Notes: generated by a model from the sequence alone, not told the origin. A DNA stretch of 64,000 bases from Microbulbifer pacificus (GCF_033723955.1 NZ_CP137555.1:310001-374000); one strand, 5' to 3'. Positions 27,034 through 35,919 are shown, counted from the stretch's first letter. Numbers and translations: made by a program.

Positions 27034-28295
27034 TAGAATTCGACCCCAAGGCCGCGCGCCACACGTATTGCGCTTACCACCCCATCTTCATGAAAGCCAT
27101 TGGCCCAGTAAGCACCGCAATACCAGGTCCTGTTTACGCCATTGACTTCGCCCCAGCGTCCCTGTGCCTTGTTGCCCTCCGCGGAGAATTGCGGGTGGTC
27201 GTACTCAAAGCGTTGCAGGATCTTCTGCGGGTCGATGGCACTGTCGGCATTCAGGGTGACGCAATAGGTGTGCTGACTGTTGAGGCGCTGCAAGATATTC
27301 ATGTTGTAAGTCAGCACCGGCAGGCTGTCATGGGCGCCCTGCAGCCGGTAATTCCAACTCGCCCAGGCGCTCTTGCGCTGGGGCAACAGGCTGGTATCGG
27401 TGTGCAATACCACCGAATTTTTCTCGTAGGGTATCTGGCCGAGGATTTCCGCCTCCGCCTCACTGGGGTCCTGCAGCATCTTCAACGCCTGGTCGGAATG
27501 GCAGCCCAGCACCACTTCATCAAAGGTTTCCGTGCCCTCGTTACCCTCCGCATCCCGAAAGGTCAGCTCCACGCCCTGCTCCAGACGCCGAACCCCTGTC
27601 ACCGGGGTGGAGAGTCGGATTTGATCGCGAAATCCTTCCGTCAATGGGCCGATATAGCTGCGGGAGCCGCCCTTGATCACCCGCCACTGGGGTCGGTTGA
27701 ACAGGTTGAGCAGTCCGTGGTTGTAGAAGAAGCGGATAAAAAAGTGCACGGAAAAATCCAGCATCCGCGTCATGCTCGCGGACCAGATCGCCGACCCCAT
27801 GGGCACCAGATAGCGGTAGGCAAATTCACTGGAATATTGATTGCTGGTCAGGTAGCTCCCCAGTGTCATCTCCTCATCCAGTACTCCCCCCTTCCAGTCC
27901 GCCACCGCATCCCGGTTGAATCGCACAATATCCTTGAGCATACGCCAGTGGCCGCCATCCAGAAGATTGCGACGCTGCGCAAACAGTGAATTGACACTGT
28001 TGCCCGCGTACTCAAAGTTATCCTGCGGCGAGGTAACGCTGAAGCCCATATCGGTGGGCTGCGACGGGACACCAAGGCGCCCCATCAGCTTGATGAAATT
28101 GGGGTATGTCCAGTCGTTGAACACGATAAACCCCGTATCGACCGCCAGCTTGTCGTTCCCATGCTCCACGTCAACCGTGGCGGTGTGCCCACCGAGCCTT
28201 TCCCCCGCTTCAAACAGGGTGATCTCATGTTTTTGCTGCAGCAGATAGGCGGTGGTGAGGCCGGAAATCCCGCTTCCGACAATGGCGATACGCAT
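27033..28295 (-). CDS. FAD-dependent amine oxidase-like oxidoreductase
   Basis: A 420-residue flavoprotein of the amine oxidase/phytoene desaturase superfamily. It opens MRIAIVGSGISGLTTAYLLQ, the dinucleotide-binding Rossmann motif, then ITLFEAGERLGGHTATV. GFIVFNDWTYPNFIKLM and GSAIWSASMTRMLDF are typical of the branch linked to DUF1365 and Cfa. The C-terminal WYCGAYWANGFHEDGVVSAIRVARGL is the conserved FAD-closing segment. The substrate is unknown; by context it probably oxidises or desaturates a fatty acyl product of the Cfa-like enzyme. It overlaps the SDR gene stop by one base and lies in the middle of the seven-gene minus-strand operon. Confidence 0.9.
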   Translation of the reverse strand: MRIAIVGSGISGLTTAYLLQQKHEITLFEAGERLGGHTATVDVEHGNDKLAVDTGFIVFNDWTYPNFIKLMGRLGVPSQPTDMGFSVTSPQDNFEYAGNSVNSLFAQRRNLLDGGHWRMLKDIVRFNRDAVADWKGGVLDEEMTLGSYLTSNQYSSEFAYRYLVPMGSAIWSASMTRMLDFSVHFFIRFFYNHGLLNLFNRPQWRVIKGGSRSYIGPLTEGFRDQIRLSTPVTGVRRLEQGVELTFRDAEGNEGTETFDEVVLGCHSDQALKMLQDPSEAEAEILGQIPYEKNSVVLHTDTSLLPQRKSAWASWNYRLQGAHDSLPVLTYNMNILQRLNSQHTYCVTLNADSAIDPQKILQRFEYDHPQFSAEGNKAQGRWGEVNGVNRTWYCGAYWANGFHEDGVVSAIRVARGLGVEF

Positions 28296-29110
28296 CAGTT
28301 ATTCCTCAACTTTCTAATTCTTGTTATGCGCGGCGCGCACAATTTGTGCCAGACCGGCCGCAGCACCGCGAGCATTCGCAGTGACCAGCTCAGGCGGCGT
28401 GGAAAATCGATGATAGAGCGGCTTCCGGAAAGGCCGCGCAGAATGCGATGTGCCGCCTGCTCTGGGCTCATCATCAGCGGCATGGCAAAGTCATTGCCCT
28501 TTGTCAGCGGCGTATCGATAAACCCGGGGCGAATAAGCACCGTGCGCAGACGGACCCGCGATGTATCTGCACGCACCGATTCCATGAAATAACTGACAGC
28601 AGCCTTGGAGGCTCCGTAGGCCTCAGCCCTCGGGAAGCCCACGATGGAAGACAGGCTACCTACTGCGGCAAATACAGGCGAACGGCTGTTCGCCAGCAGC
28701 GGGAGCGCCTGGTGCAGGGTATTCACCACACCAAAGAAATTGGCATCGAAGACCCGCCGATAGCGCTTCACGTCCAGTTCCAGATTGTCTTCATACTCAC
28801 AAACACCCGCGCAGGCGATCACCAGATCAAGCTGGTCGGTAATCTCCGCAAGTGCACGGCCAGCTTCCGCCATGGATGCATCATCGCCAACATCACAGGC
28901 GAGCACCTTGATGAGCTTCGGCGAAGGTTGCTGGATTTTTAGTAGTGTGTCTCGGTTGCGACCGCTGACAATCACAAAATGCCCCTCGGCGACGAGCTTG
29001 CGCACCAGTGCCGCCCCGATTCCCGAGCTAGCACCGGTAATCCAGACTATCTTTTTGCCGGAGCACTCACCATCACCCGGGTGCTTGTCGCGAGCCGCTT
29101 GCCAGTTCAT
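28295..29110 (-). CDS. short-chain dehydrogenase/reductase (SDR)
   Basis: A 271-residue classical SDR. The N-terminal extension is followed by VWITGASSGIGAALVRKLVAEGH (TGxxxGIG cofactor motif), ACAGVCEYEDN in place of NNAG, the catalytic Ser in GSLSSIVGFPRAEAYGASKAAV with the YxxxK pair, and RPGFIDTPLT. The GRNRD after strand 2 suggests NADP(H). The substrate is unknown. The operon context (NTF2-like protein before, FAD enzyme after, four- and one-base overlaps) suggests action in the same lipid-oxidation or stress pathway. ATG 29110 overlaps the upstream NTF2-like gene by four bases. Confidence 0.9.
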   Translation of the reverse strand: MNWQAARDKHPGDGECSGKKIVWITGASSGIGAALVRKLVAEGHFVIVSGRNRDTLLKIQQPSPKLIKVLACDVGDDASMAEAGRALAEITDQLDLVIACAGVCEYEDNLELDVKRYRRVFDANFFGVVNTLHQALPLLANSRSPVFAAVGSLSSIVGFPRAEAYGASKAAVSYFMESVRADTSRVRLRTVLIRPGFIDTPLTKGNDFAMPLMMSPEQAAHRILRGLSGSRSIIDFPRRLSWSLRMLAVLRPVWHKLCAPRITRIRKLRNN

Positions 29111-29589
29111 CCCGGCTCCCCTACATGCGCGGCACCAGCGTGACTCTTCTGGTGGTTCCCCTGTGCCAGCTTGGACTTGACGATTTTCACGACCGAGCCA
29201 AGAACCGGTATCTGCTCATACACCATGGCCCCCAGATCGTAGATATCCTCGTGCACCGTTACTCTGTCCGCTCCAGGATCGATTTCGAGCAGTGACGCAC
29301 CGCGAAGTGTCAGCGGCTTGCCGCCAGCGAGCTTCGGGTGGCGATAGTGCATGGTCCACCACAGGCTGATCCGGTCGCCATCTATCAACGACTGGTCAAA
29401 TTCAAAGCGACATTCGCGCAGGTTCTCCGCCATACCGGAAAAATACCCCAGCACCGCGGGCAAGCCACGCAACTCATGCACCGGGTCGCGAAAAATTACA
29501 CTTTGAGCGTAAACGTCGCCGATCATTCGTGGATCAGCAGCCAAAAAATCCGCATAGAGATGCTCAAGCCGCTGTAGTAATGGCACCAT
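29107..29589 (-). CDS. NTF2-like (SnoaL/limonene-epoxide-hydrolase fold) protein
   Basis: A 160-residue cystatin-like cone-fold protein, first gene of the stress operon. It begins MVPLLQRLEHLYADFLAADPRMIGDVYAQSVIFRDPVHELRG, a nuclear-transport-factor-2 pattern, then FEFDQSLIDGDRISLWWTMHYRHP and LTLRGASLLEID. Such folds serve as hydrolases, isomerases or binding proteins; no catalytic residues can be assigned. ATG 29589 has an excellent AGGAGGGAG site six bases upstream; the longer frame to 29691 reads through the promoter and is rejected. The C-terminal tail is extended and basic. A candidate ECF promoter lies 65-94 bases upstream. Confidence 0.88.
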   Translation of the reverse strand: MVPLLQRLEHLYADFLAADPRMIGDVYAQSVIFRDPVHELRGLPAVLGYFSGMAENLRECRFEFDQSLIDGDRISLWWTMHYRHPKLAGGKPLTLRGASLLEIDPGADRVTVHEDIYDLGAMVYEQIPVLGSVVKIVKSKLAQGNHQKSHAGAAHVGEPG

Positions 29590-29653
29590 TTCAGGCTCCC
29601 TCCTATATAACTTGCCAACTAAGTCGCAAACATCACAAACGCTGTTACGCCCC

Positions 29654-29683
29654 TTGCTACGCTGATGTCCGGGCATTGGATTA
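29654..29683 (-). promoter_or_regulatory. candidate ECF-type promoter of the seven-gene stress operon
   Basis: Read on the minus strand: TAATCC (29683-29678), an 18-base spacer ending in ATCAGCG, and TAGCAA (29659-29654). The layout and the CAGCGTA sequence around the -10 match the plus-strand rpoE promoter candidate at 29750. The predicted start lies about 57 bases before the ATG. Confidence 0.5.
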
Positions 29684-29749
29684 CACGACAAGTCACTCTT
29701 GTACAGGACGCGCCGCCCCGGTCACGGATTTAAATTTGCGCCGTACAGG

Positions 29750-29778
29750 TGATCCAAATTCCTGACAGCAGCGTAAAG
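29750..29778 (+). promoter_or_regulatory. candidate autoregulated ECF promoter of rpoE-chrR
   Basis: TGATCC at 29750-29755, an 18-base spacer, then TAAAG at 29774-29778 within GCAGCGTAAAGC. TGATCC with a CGTA-rich -10 is the known promoter type of the RpoE/ChrR (ECF11) sigma factor. It places the transcript start near 29785, ahead of every plausible start codon except the GTG at 29749. Confidence 0.6.
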
Positions 29779-29868
29779 CAGGCCAGGAAACGCGAGACTG
29801 GGCGAAAACAGGGACGAAATCGTATTACCATGGCGGCAATGGAACCCTTAAAAGGTGGCTTGAAGGCA

Positions 29869-30450
29869 ATGCAGTCTTCCCCGCAGACAAGAGACGACGA
29901 GTGGAGCACCCTTCTGGTCAAGGTGGGTGCGTCTCAGGATCGCATGGCGTTTGAACGACTCTTTGGCCACTTCGCACCGCTGATAAAGGGATTTCACCTC
30001 AGTCGCGGCGGGCAAAGCTCCGCGCCCGAAGCCGCCGATGAACTGGTACAGGAGGTGATGCTCAAGGTCTGGCGCAAGGCGCCGAGCTTCGACCCGAGCA
30101 AGTCCTCCGCCAGTACCTGGGTGTTCACCATCATGCGTAACTGTCGTATTGACGCGCTGCGCCGCAGCAGCAGGCAGCCGGATACCGACGACACCCTGGA
30201 GGTTGAAGATATCTGGGATGAAAGCTTCGACAACCAGCCCCTGGTCTATCTGCAGCAGTCCCGCAGCCAGTCCACGGTGGAGGCAGGCCTCAGCAGCCTG
30301 CCCCCGGAACAGAGCCACGTCATTGAAAAAGCATTTCTGGAGGGAAAATCTCACAGTGAGATCTCTGAAGAGTTGGGCCTGCCCCTGGGAACCGTCAAAT
30401 CCCGGGTGCGCCTGGCATTGAAAAAATTACAGAGCACACTTGTCCGGTAG
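29869..30450 (+). CDS. rpoE: ECF sigma factor of the RpoE-ChrR (ECF11) type
   Basis: A 193-residue sigma factor driving the singlet-oxygen response. Region 2 reads AFERLFGHFAPLIKGFHLSRGG ... ELVQEVMLKVWRKAPSFDPSKSSASTWVFTIMRNCRIDALRR. Region 4 reads LPPEQSHVIEKAFLEGKSHSEISEELGLPLGTVKSRVRLALKKLQ. The downstream gene encodes its ChrR anti-sigma factor six bases later. The frame opens at a GTG inside the promoter -35, so that start is impossible. ATGs at 29830, 29839 and 29869 remain; 29869 gives the length of the Rhodobacter protein, but none has an ideal ribosome site. Likely targets are its own promoter and the divergent operon. It is a different lineage from the ECF factor at 48497. Confidence 0.9.
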   Translation: MQSSPQTRDDEWSTLLVKVGASQDRMAFERLFGHFAPLIKGFHLSRGGQSSAPEAADELVQEVMLKVWRKAPSFDPSKSSASTWVFTIMRNCRIDALRRSSRQPDTDDTLEVEDIWDESFDNQPLVYLQQSRSQSTVEAGLSSLPPEQSHVIEKAFLEGKSHSEISEELGLPLGTVKSRVRLALKKLQSTLVR

Positions 30451-30456
30451 GTAATC

Positions 30457-31170
30457 ATGATTAAACACCATCCCGACAATAACATGCTGCTGGAGCACGC
30501 CAGCGGCAGCCTGAACTGGGCCCACAGTCTGGCCGTATCCGCCCATCTGCAGCTATGCCCCAAGTGCGCAGCACAGATGAAGTTGCTCAATCGCATTGGC
30601 GGCGCCTTGCTGGAATCGGTGGAACCGGTATCGACAAACGCCCCTACTGATGACGCCGACCAGGCGTTTGCGCGCCTGATGGGCAGAATCGATACAGATG
30701 CAGATCAGGCGGAGGAAACAGCCGGCGAGAAAGTCATAGCCACGGTTGAAAAGCCGTTCATATCGCGGGACCCTGTCTTTGCAAACTTGCCGCCAGTGGT
30801 GGAGAAGTTGATGCACGGCAACCCGGCACTGAAATGGCGCCGATTATCCAAAGGGCTGCGGGAGGCACGGCTGAAGACGGGGCAAACCCAACACGAGGTG
30901 GCTTTCCACCGCATCGCTGCCGGCAACAAAGTGGCTGAGCACGATCACCGCGGCAAGGAAATCACCATGGTGCTGTACGGCAGCTTTTCAGATGCTGACG
31001 GCATCTATTCGCGGGGCGATTTCCTGGTCAGAGAGCCCGGTGAGGTCCACCGCCCAACAGCCACCCAGGATCAGGAGTGTCTGTGTTTTTCTGTGGTGGA
31101 GGCGCCGGTGGCACTTACAGGATTCGTGGGCAAACTGGTGAACCCGTTTCTGTCCATCAAGCCACAATAA
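30457..31170 (+). CDS. chrR: ChrR-family zinc anti-sigma factor (ASD + cupin)
   Basis: A 237-residue cytoplasmic anti-sigma factor. The N-terminal zinc anti-sigma domain has His5, His30, Cys34 and Cys37 (HxxxCxxC) as zinc ligands, and the C-terminal cupin domain has His162, His164, Glu168 and His198. The spacing of these four equals that of the cupin ligands of Rhodobacter ChrR as I recall them. In that system singlet oxygen causes ChrR turnover and releases the sigma factor. The linker of about 80 residues is acidic and low in complexity. Six bases separate it from rpoE, giving the usual coupled pair, and a symmetrical terminator follows. Confidence 0.93.
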   Translation: MIKHHPDNNMLLEHASGSLNWAHSLAVSAHLQLCPKCAAQMKLLNRIGGALLESVEPVSTNAPTDDADQAFARLMGRIDTDADQAEETAGEKVIATVEKPFISRDPVFANLPPVVEKLMHGNPALKWRRLSKGLREARLKTGQTQHEVAFHRIAAGNKVAEHDHRGKEITMVLYGSFSDADGIYSRGDFLVREPGEVHRPTATQDQECLCFSVVEAPVALTGFVGKLVNPFLSIKPQ

Positions 31171-31209
31171 CTGCCGCCCAACCATCGAAAGATATATTGT
31201 GCGCATAGC

Positions 31210-31237
31210 AAAAAGCCCGGAAATTTCCGGGCTTTTT
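31210..31237. terminator. bidirectional terminator between chrR and the indolepyruvate oxidoreductase gene
   Basis: A perfect 28-base palindrome: A5, GCCCGGAAA, then its complement ending in T5. It lies 39 bases after chrR and 31 bases after the convergent gene, and can end transcripts from both sides. Confidence 0.9.
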
Positions 31238-31268
31238 GTATTTTCTTACTTTGCTTTCGGGCGAGGAA

Positions 31269-34200
31269 TCAGCGTGCCGTGGCGATAATATCCCCACCGA
31301 CATAGGGTGTGCCGCCACGGGTAAAGCGATTTTTGAGCGCCTCCCAGCGATCCCCGATTGCCGCCATCTTTTTTGACCGCACATGGCCGTAACCGCGAAC
31401 CTGCTGCGGCAACGCGAGCAATTCTTCTGCCTGCTCGATATTGGCAACGCTCAGGTTTTTCGCAACCAGACTTACCGCGTCACGGACTTCACGTGCCCAG
31501 CGCCGCTCCTCGCGACGCTCCGCGGTATAGCCGAACACATCAAAGATGCTTCCGCGCAAAATTTTGCCCTTGGCCAGAAACGGTAGCGCTTTCGCCAGCC
31601 AGGGTCCCAGCGAAATCTTGCGGATCCTGCCACTGGCATCCGGACGGGCAAGCAGCGGCGGTGCCATCAGGAAGCGGATCTTGTAATCACCGGCGAATGT
31701 GTCGCGCAACTGCTGTTTAAACGATTCCCCGCTATACAGACGTGCCACCTCGTATTCGTCCTTGTAGGCCATGGCTTTGAACAGGCTTCTCGCCGCCACA
31801 CGGGTGAGATTGCCACGGCTTTCCGGCAGGCGATCTTCCGCCTGCTGAAGCTCCGCCATTGCCGCGGTAAATTGACGCGCGTAACCCGCCCCCTGGTATT
31901 CGGTTAGCTCTTTGGCCAGCCGGGCGACCATTTGCTCGGTGGTTTCCAGCGGCTGCACCACATGCACCGCCTGTGCCGGGTTCACCAGCTGATCGACGGC
32001 CCGCGGATCGACCGCGAGCAGGCGCCCTGCGCGGAAAGCCCGCAGGTTGTTTTCTACCGCAACCCCGTTTAATTCCACCGCGCGCTCAACCGCACTCTGG
32101 GAGACGGGCAGCAGCCCCTTCTGGCAGGCGTAACCCAGCATCATCAGGTTTGCAGCGACGGAATCACCAAACAGTGCTTCCGCGTAGCGATTGGCATCAA
32201 AGGCAAAGTAGCCACCGGCCACAGATTGGATGCTTTCCGCCGTCGCATCCGCAGGGAACGCAAGATCGTTATTGCGCACAAAGGCCGCCACCGGCACTTC
32301 CGCGGTATTCACCAGCGCCTGCATTTTCCCAGCGGCAAACTTGTTGCGCTGGCCGGCGGCCGTCACCATATCGCAGCCCAGCAAAAGATCCGCAGAACCA
32401 TCGCGGATACGCGCGGTGGTTATGTCTTCCGGCGTGTTGCCCACTTTCACGTGGGCCACAACGGCGCCATTTTTTTGGGACAGGCCGGTGAAATACAGGG
32501 TGGTACTGCCCTTGTCCTCGAGGTGTGCCGCCATACCGAGTAACGCGGCAACGGTCAGTACGCCGCTGCCACCAATACCGGCCACTAGAATATTCAGCGG
32601 CTGCTGCAGTTGCGGCTTGGGCGCATCCTGCAGGTTTTTGCTGGCGTGGTCGATGGCCTGGGCCAGCGTGCTCAGCTCCGGCTTTTTCAGCTCACCGCCT
32701 TCCACACTGACAAAGCTCGGACAGAAACCATCCGCACAGCGCATGTCCTTGTTACAGCTCGACTGGTTAATCTGGCGTTTGCGGCCGAAGCCCGTTTCCA
32801 GGGGTTCCACCGCAATACAGCTCGACTGCACGCTGCAGTCGCCACAGCCCTCACACACCCGGTGATTGATCAACAGGCGCTTTGCCGGATCGGCCATCTG
32901 CCCCTTCTTACGGCGGCGACGTTTTTCCGCAGCGCAGACCTGCTCGTAAATAATCGCAGTAACGCCGGCAGTATCGCGCAACTGACGCTGGACCTGATCC
33001 AGTTCATCGCGGTGGAAAATTTGCAGGTCTGCAGGCAGCAGATGGCGGTGCTCCCGCCAGTGATCCGGATTTTCGCTGACCAGACACACCTGCCCTACCC
33101 CTTCCGCCAGCAACTGCCGGGACAGGGTCGGCACCGTTACCTCACCGTCTGCGGGCTGGCCGCCGGTCATGGCCACGGCATCGTTCAGCAGGATTTTGTA
33201 GGTGATGTTGATTTTGCTCGCCACCGCCTGGCGAATGGCCAGCAGGCCGGAATGATTGTAAGTGCCGTCGCCCATATTCTGGAAAATATGCTTGTCGCTG
33301 GAGAAGCGATGCAGCCCCACCCAGTGCGCACCCTCGCCACCCATATGGGAATAGGTGTCGGTGCGCAGCCCTTTGCCGAGCGCCATGATGTGACAGCCGA
33401 TACCGGCACTGCCGGTACTGCCCTCGGGCAATTTGGTGGAGCTGTTGTGGGGACAACCGGCGCAGAAAATCGGCTCCCGCGCGAGCAGTCCACTGGCCTT
33501 TTGCGGCACGCCCTGGCCCAGCCGTTCGGCCAGCGGCACCAGTCGCACGGCGAGCTCGGTATCCGCCAGCCAGCGCGCGATCGCCTTCGCCACCTGATCC
33601 GGGCCAAAGCCCCAGATGGCGGGTAGCAGGTCGTTGCCGTCGAGGTCTTTTTTGCCCACCACTTTCGGGCGCTGCTGGTCCGGCCAGCCGTAGAACAGAT
33701 TCTTCATCTGGTCTTCTACCAGCGGGCGCTTCTCCTCTACCACCAGAATCCGCTCCATACCGCGGGCAAACTCGCTCATGCCGCGGGGTTCCAGCGGCCA
33801 GCTCATGGCGACCTTGTGGATGGAGATACCGTATTCGAGAAGATCCTGCTCCGTCAGCTCCAGCAGCTTGAGCGCCTCCAGCAGGTCGCCATGAGCCTTG
33901 CCGACGGTGACAATGCCGAAACGTTTTTGCGGCGCGTCGACGATGGTGCGGTCGAGCTTGTTGGCATAGGCAAAGGCCTGCGCCGCCGGCAGTCTCTCCT
34001 CCAGCATCCGGCGCTCGTATTCGAGACGTTCGGCAGGCCAGTTCAGGTGCGGATCATAATTGAGACCGTGGGCCGGGATCGGGAAAGACTCGGGGATCAC
34101 AAAACGCGGCAGCTCCGGCACCAGTATGGAAGCACCGGATTCTACGGTTTCGGTAATTGTCTTGAAGCCGACCCACAGGCCGGAGAAACGGGAAAGCGCG

Positions 34201-34793
34201 ATCCCCGCCAGGCCCAGGGTGAGGTATTCGTCGATGGTGGCCGGGAACAGCAGCGGCATCATCACCGATTCGAAAATCTGGTCGGTGTTGTGGGAGAACA
34301 TGGAGGACTCCGCGGTGTGGTCGTCACCGCACAGCGCCAGCACGCCGCCGAGCTTGGAGGTACCCTGGATATTCGCCTGGCGGAACACGTCCGCGCTGCG
34401 ATCCACTCCGTGACCCTTGCCGTACCAGATGGAGAAAACGCCATCGCGGGTAGCCTGCTGGCGGTAATGGTCCAGCAACTGGGTACCCCAGATATTGGTA
34501 GCCCCCAGATCCTCGTTGATGCCCGGCTCGAAATGAATGTCCCGCTCGGCCAGCAGTTTCTTGTGGCGCCACAGGGCCTGGTCGTAACCGCCCAGGGGGG
34601 AGCCGCGATAACCAGAGATGAAACCGGCGGTATTCAGGCCGGCCAGTTCGTCCAGTTGCTTCTGCATAATCGGCAGACGCACCAGGGCGTCAATGCCAGT
34701 GAGGAATACACGGCCGGAATCCCGGGTAAACGCCGCCTTGAGGGAATACTCCCGGTCAAAGCCCAGTTCCTGATCAGTTTCGACCATCGCCAT
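31269..34793 (-). CDS. indolepyruvate ferredoxin oxidoreductase family protein (fused alpha/beta/gamma)
   Basis: A 1174-residue fused 2-oxoacid:ferredoxin oxidoreductase. It oxidatively decarboxylates aryl or branched 2-oxoacids (indolepyruvate, phenylpyruvate) to acyl-CoA using thiamine diphosphate and Fe-S centres. The N-terminal transketolase-like part holds SGYRGSPLGGYDQ. A ThDP-binding part follows with GCPHNSSTKLPEGSTGSAGIGCHIM and GDGTYNHSGLLAI. A 4Fe-4S region reads CEGCGDCSVQSSC with later Cys in CNKDMRCADGFC, and a gamma domain begins ILVAGIGGSGVLTVAALLG. ATG 34793 has AAGG nine bases upstream and gives MAMVETDQ; the frame extends 20 codons further. The divergent Lrp gene probably regulates it. 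Confidence 0.94.
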   Translation of the reverse strand: MAMVETDQELGFDREYSLKAAFTRDSGRVFLTGIDALVRLPIMQKQLDELAGLNTAGFISGYRGSPLGGYDQALWRHKKLLAERDIHFEPGINEDLGATNIWGTQLLDHYRQQATRDGVFSIWYGKGHGVDRSADVFRQANIQGTSKLGGVLALCGDDHTAESSMFSHNTDQIFESVMMPLLFPATIDEYLTLGLAGIALSRFSGLWVGFKTITETVESGASILVPELPRFVIPESFPIPAHGLNYDPHLNWPAERLEYERRMLEERLPAAQAFAYANKLDRTIVDAPQKRFGIVTVGKAHGDLLEALKLLELTEQDLLEYGISIHKVAMSWPLEPRGMSEFARGMERILVVEEKRPLVEDQMKNLFYGWPDQQRPKVVGKKDLDGNDLLPAIWGFGPDQVAKAIARWLADTELAVRLVPLAERLGQGVPQKASGLLAREPIFCAGCPHNSSTKLPEGSTGSAGIGCHIMALGKGLRTDTYSHMGGEGAHWVGLHRFSSDKHIFQNMGDGTYNHSGLLAIRQAVASKINITYKILLNDAVAMTGGQPADGEVTVPTLSRQLLAEGVGQVCLVSENPDHWREHRHLLPADLQIFHRDELDQVQRQLRDTAGVTAIIYEQVCAAEKRRRRKKGQMADPAKRLLINHRVCEGCGDCSVQSSCIAVEPLETGFGRKRQINQSSCNKDMRCADGFCPSFVSVEGGELKKPELSTLAQAIDHASKNLQDAPKPQLQQPLNILVAGIGGSGVLTVAALLGMAAHLEDKGSTTLYFTGLSQKNGAVVAHVKVGNTPEDITTARIRDGSADLLLGCDMVTAAGQRNKFAAGKMQALVNTAEVPVAAFVRNNDLAFPADATAESIQSVAGGYFAFDANRYAEALFGDSVAANLMMLGYACQKGLLPVSQSAVERAVELNGVAVENNLRAFRAGRLLAVDPRAVDQLVNPAQAVHVVQPLETTEQMVARLAKELTEYQGAGYARQFTAAMAELQQAEDRLPESRGNLTRVAARSLFKAMAYKDEYEVARLYSGESFKQQLRDTFAGDYKIRFLMAPPLLARPDASGRIRKISLGPWLAKALPFLAKGKILRGSIFDVFGYTAERREERRWAREVRDAVSLVAKNLSVANIEQAEELLALPQQVRGYGHVRSKKMAAIGDRWEALKNRFTRGGTPYVGGDIIATAR

Positions 34794-35228
34794 GGTGGGG
34801 ACCTTCTCGCAATGTTGCACCCGGCAGGCTGCCCAGTGGCAACGGACCTGCACGGTTTGATGTTATTTTGATGTGGCCCGTAAGCTATCACCGGCCAGTC
34901 GGGCAGGTCATACCAAATTCACCTTAAAACGCGAGGGACAAGGAAAGAATTCGCCACTTGAAGCACCTTTTCTGCAATAATCAATAAGCAAACGCGATGA
35001 GTTGAGAATCTTTATCAAATCCTGCCCGCCCGTATAGCGACGGGAACTCACAGGACTGAGGTTGTGGCAGAAATCAGGCTGAACCAATGAGAGAATCCGG
35101 TCACAAGAGCAATGCCGGCGGCCCAGAGACCCCGGGTAAAGCAGTGCCCCGGTAACCCAGGCCGATTCATCGCCCTAGCCATCCAATTGGCACTCCGAAT
35201 ACAACAAGCAGAAACACCAGGTAACCCT
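34794..35228. other. 435-base divergent spacer (oxidoreductase / Lrp regulator)
   Basis: No gene is visible. It must hold two divergent promoters. The only structure I see is an 8-bp direct repeat, TTTGATGT at 34856-34863 and 34867-34874, in an 11-base period, 63-81 bases upstream of the oxidoreductase start. That spacing would suit a regulator binding one face of the helix. Confidence 0.5.
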
Positions 35229-35711
35229 ATGGCCTATATGCTGGACGCCATCGACAAGCACATTCTGGAAATTCTTCAGCAGGACGCGACCATTCCCAAT
35301 ATCGAGCTGGCGGAAAAAGTCTGCCTGTCTCCCTCTCCCTGCTCGCGCCGGGTGAAAAACCTGCACGAACAGGGGTTTATCAAGAGGGCGGTGACCCTGC
35401 TGGAACCGGATATGGTTGGCCTGCCGGTCAGCGTGTTCATTCAGGTAACCCTGAACCACCAGGTAAAAAAAGAGCTGCAGCACTTCGAATCCACCATCGC
35501 ACAGTGGCCGGAGGTGATGGAGTGCTATTTGATGACCGGGGATTTTGACTATCTGCTGCGGGTGGTGGTGCCGAATCTGCACGCCTATCAGGAGTTTCTC
35601 GACAAGAAACTGACGGAGCTGCCGGGCATCGACCATATCAAGAGCAGCTTTTCACTCAAGCAGGTGCGCTACCGCACCGAGCTGCCGCTGGACCAGCTGC
35701 TGGAAAAATAA
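35229..35711 (+). CDS. Lrp/AsnC-family transcriptional regulator
   Basis: A 160-residue regulator with the Lrp helix-turn-helix (LDAIDKHILEILQQDATIPNIELAEKVCLSPSPCSRRVKNLHEQGFI) and a RAM ligand domain (MECYLMTGDFDYLLRVVVPNLHAYQEFLDKKL). The start ATG 35229 has an AGGTAA site and removes 39 non-conserved codons of the open frame. It is divergent from the indolepyruvate oxidoreductase gene, a pairing that suggests amino-acid-dependent control of that enzyme. It is a distinct paralogue of the regulator at 18915; the SPSPC versus SPTPC helix differs slightly. It converges with the DUF2905 gene, one base separating the stops. Confidence 0.9.
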   Translation: MAYMLDAIDKHILEILQQDATIPNIELAEKVCLSPSPCSRRVKNLHEQGFIKRAVTLLEPDMVGLPVSVFIQVTLNHQVKKELQHFESTIAQWPEVMECYLMTGDFDYLLRVVVPNLHAYQEFLDKKLTELPGIDHIKSSFSLKQVRYRTELPLDQLLEK

Positions 35712-35712
35712 C

Positions 35713-35919
35713 TCAGCGACGGAAAAAACTCAGGATGACGCTCAGCACCACGCTGAGGATGACCATGGATGTGATCGGAAAATAGACCTTGCTGCGCTCG
35801 GATTCGATACGGATATCGCCGGGCAATCGACCAAACCAGTTAAACAGCCATGGCGCGAAGTGCATCGCCACGCCCACCAGGGTCAGGATCACTCCCACAA
35901 GTATCAACCAGCGCGCCAT
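35713..35919 (-). CDS. DUF2905 family small membrane protein
   Basis: A 68-residue protein: one membrane span (ARWLILVGVILTLVGVAMHFAPWLF), the family signature GRLPGDIRIESERSKVYFPITSM, then a second span (VILSVVLSVILSFF) and a terminal RR. The function of the family is not known. ATG 35919 has a GAGGG site; the frame runs 13 codons further without support. It is a single gene convergent with the Lrp regulator. Confidence 0.88.
   Translation of the reverse strand: MARWLILVGVILTLVGVAMHFAPWLFNWFGRLPGDIRIESERSKVYFPITSMVILSVVLSVILSFFRR

Noticed and set aside
29749..29868. GTG start at 29749 for the ECF sigma factor
   Set aside because: It lies within the predicted -35 element, upstream of the transcript start, and adds about 40 non-conserved residues.
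32610..34871. Long plus-strand frames (338 and 351 codons) opposite the indolepyruvate oxidoreductase
   Set aside because: Shadows of a 1174-residue Fe-S/ThDP enzyme with intact motifs.
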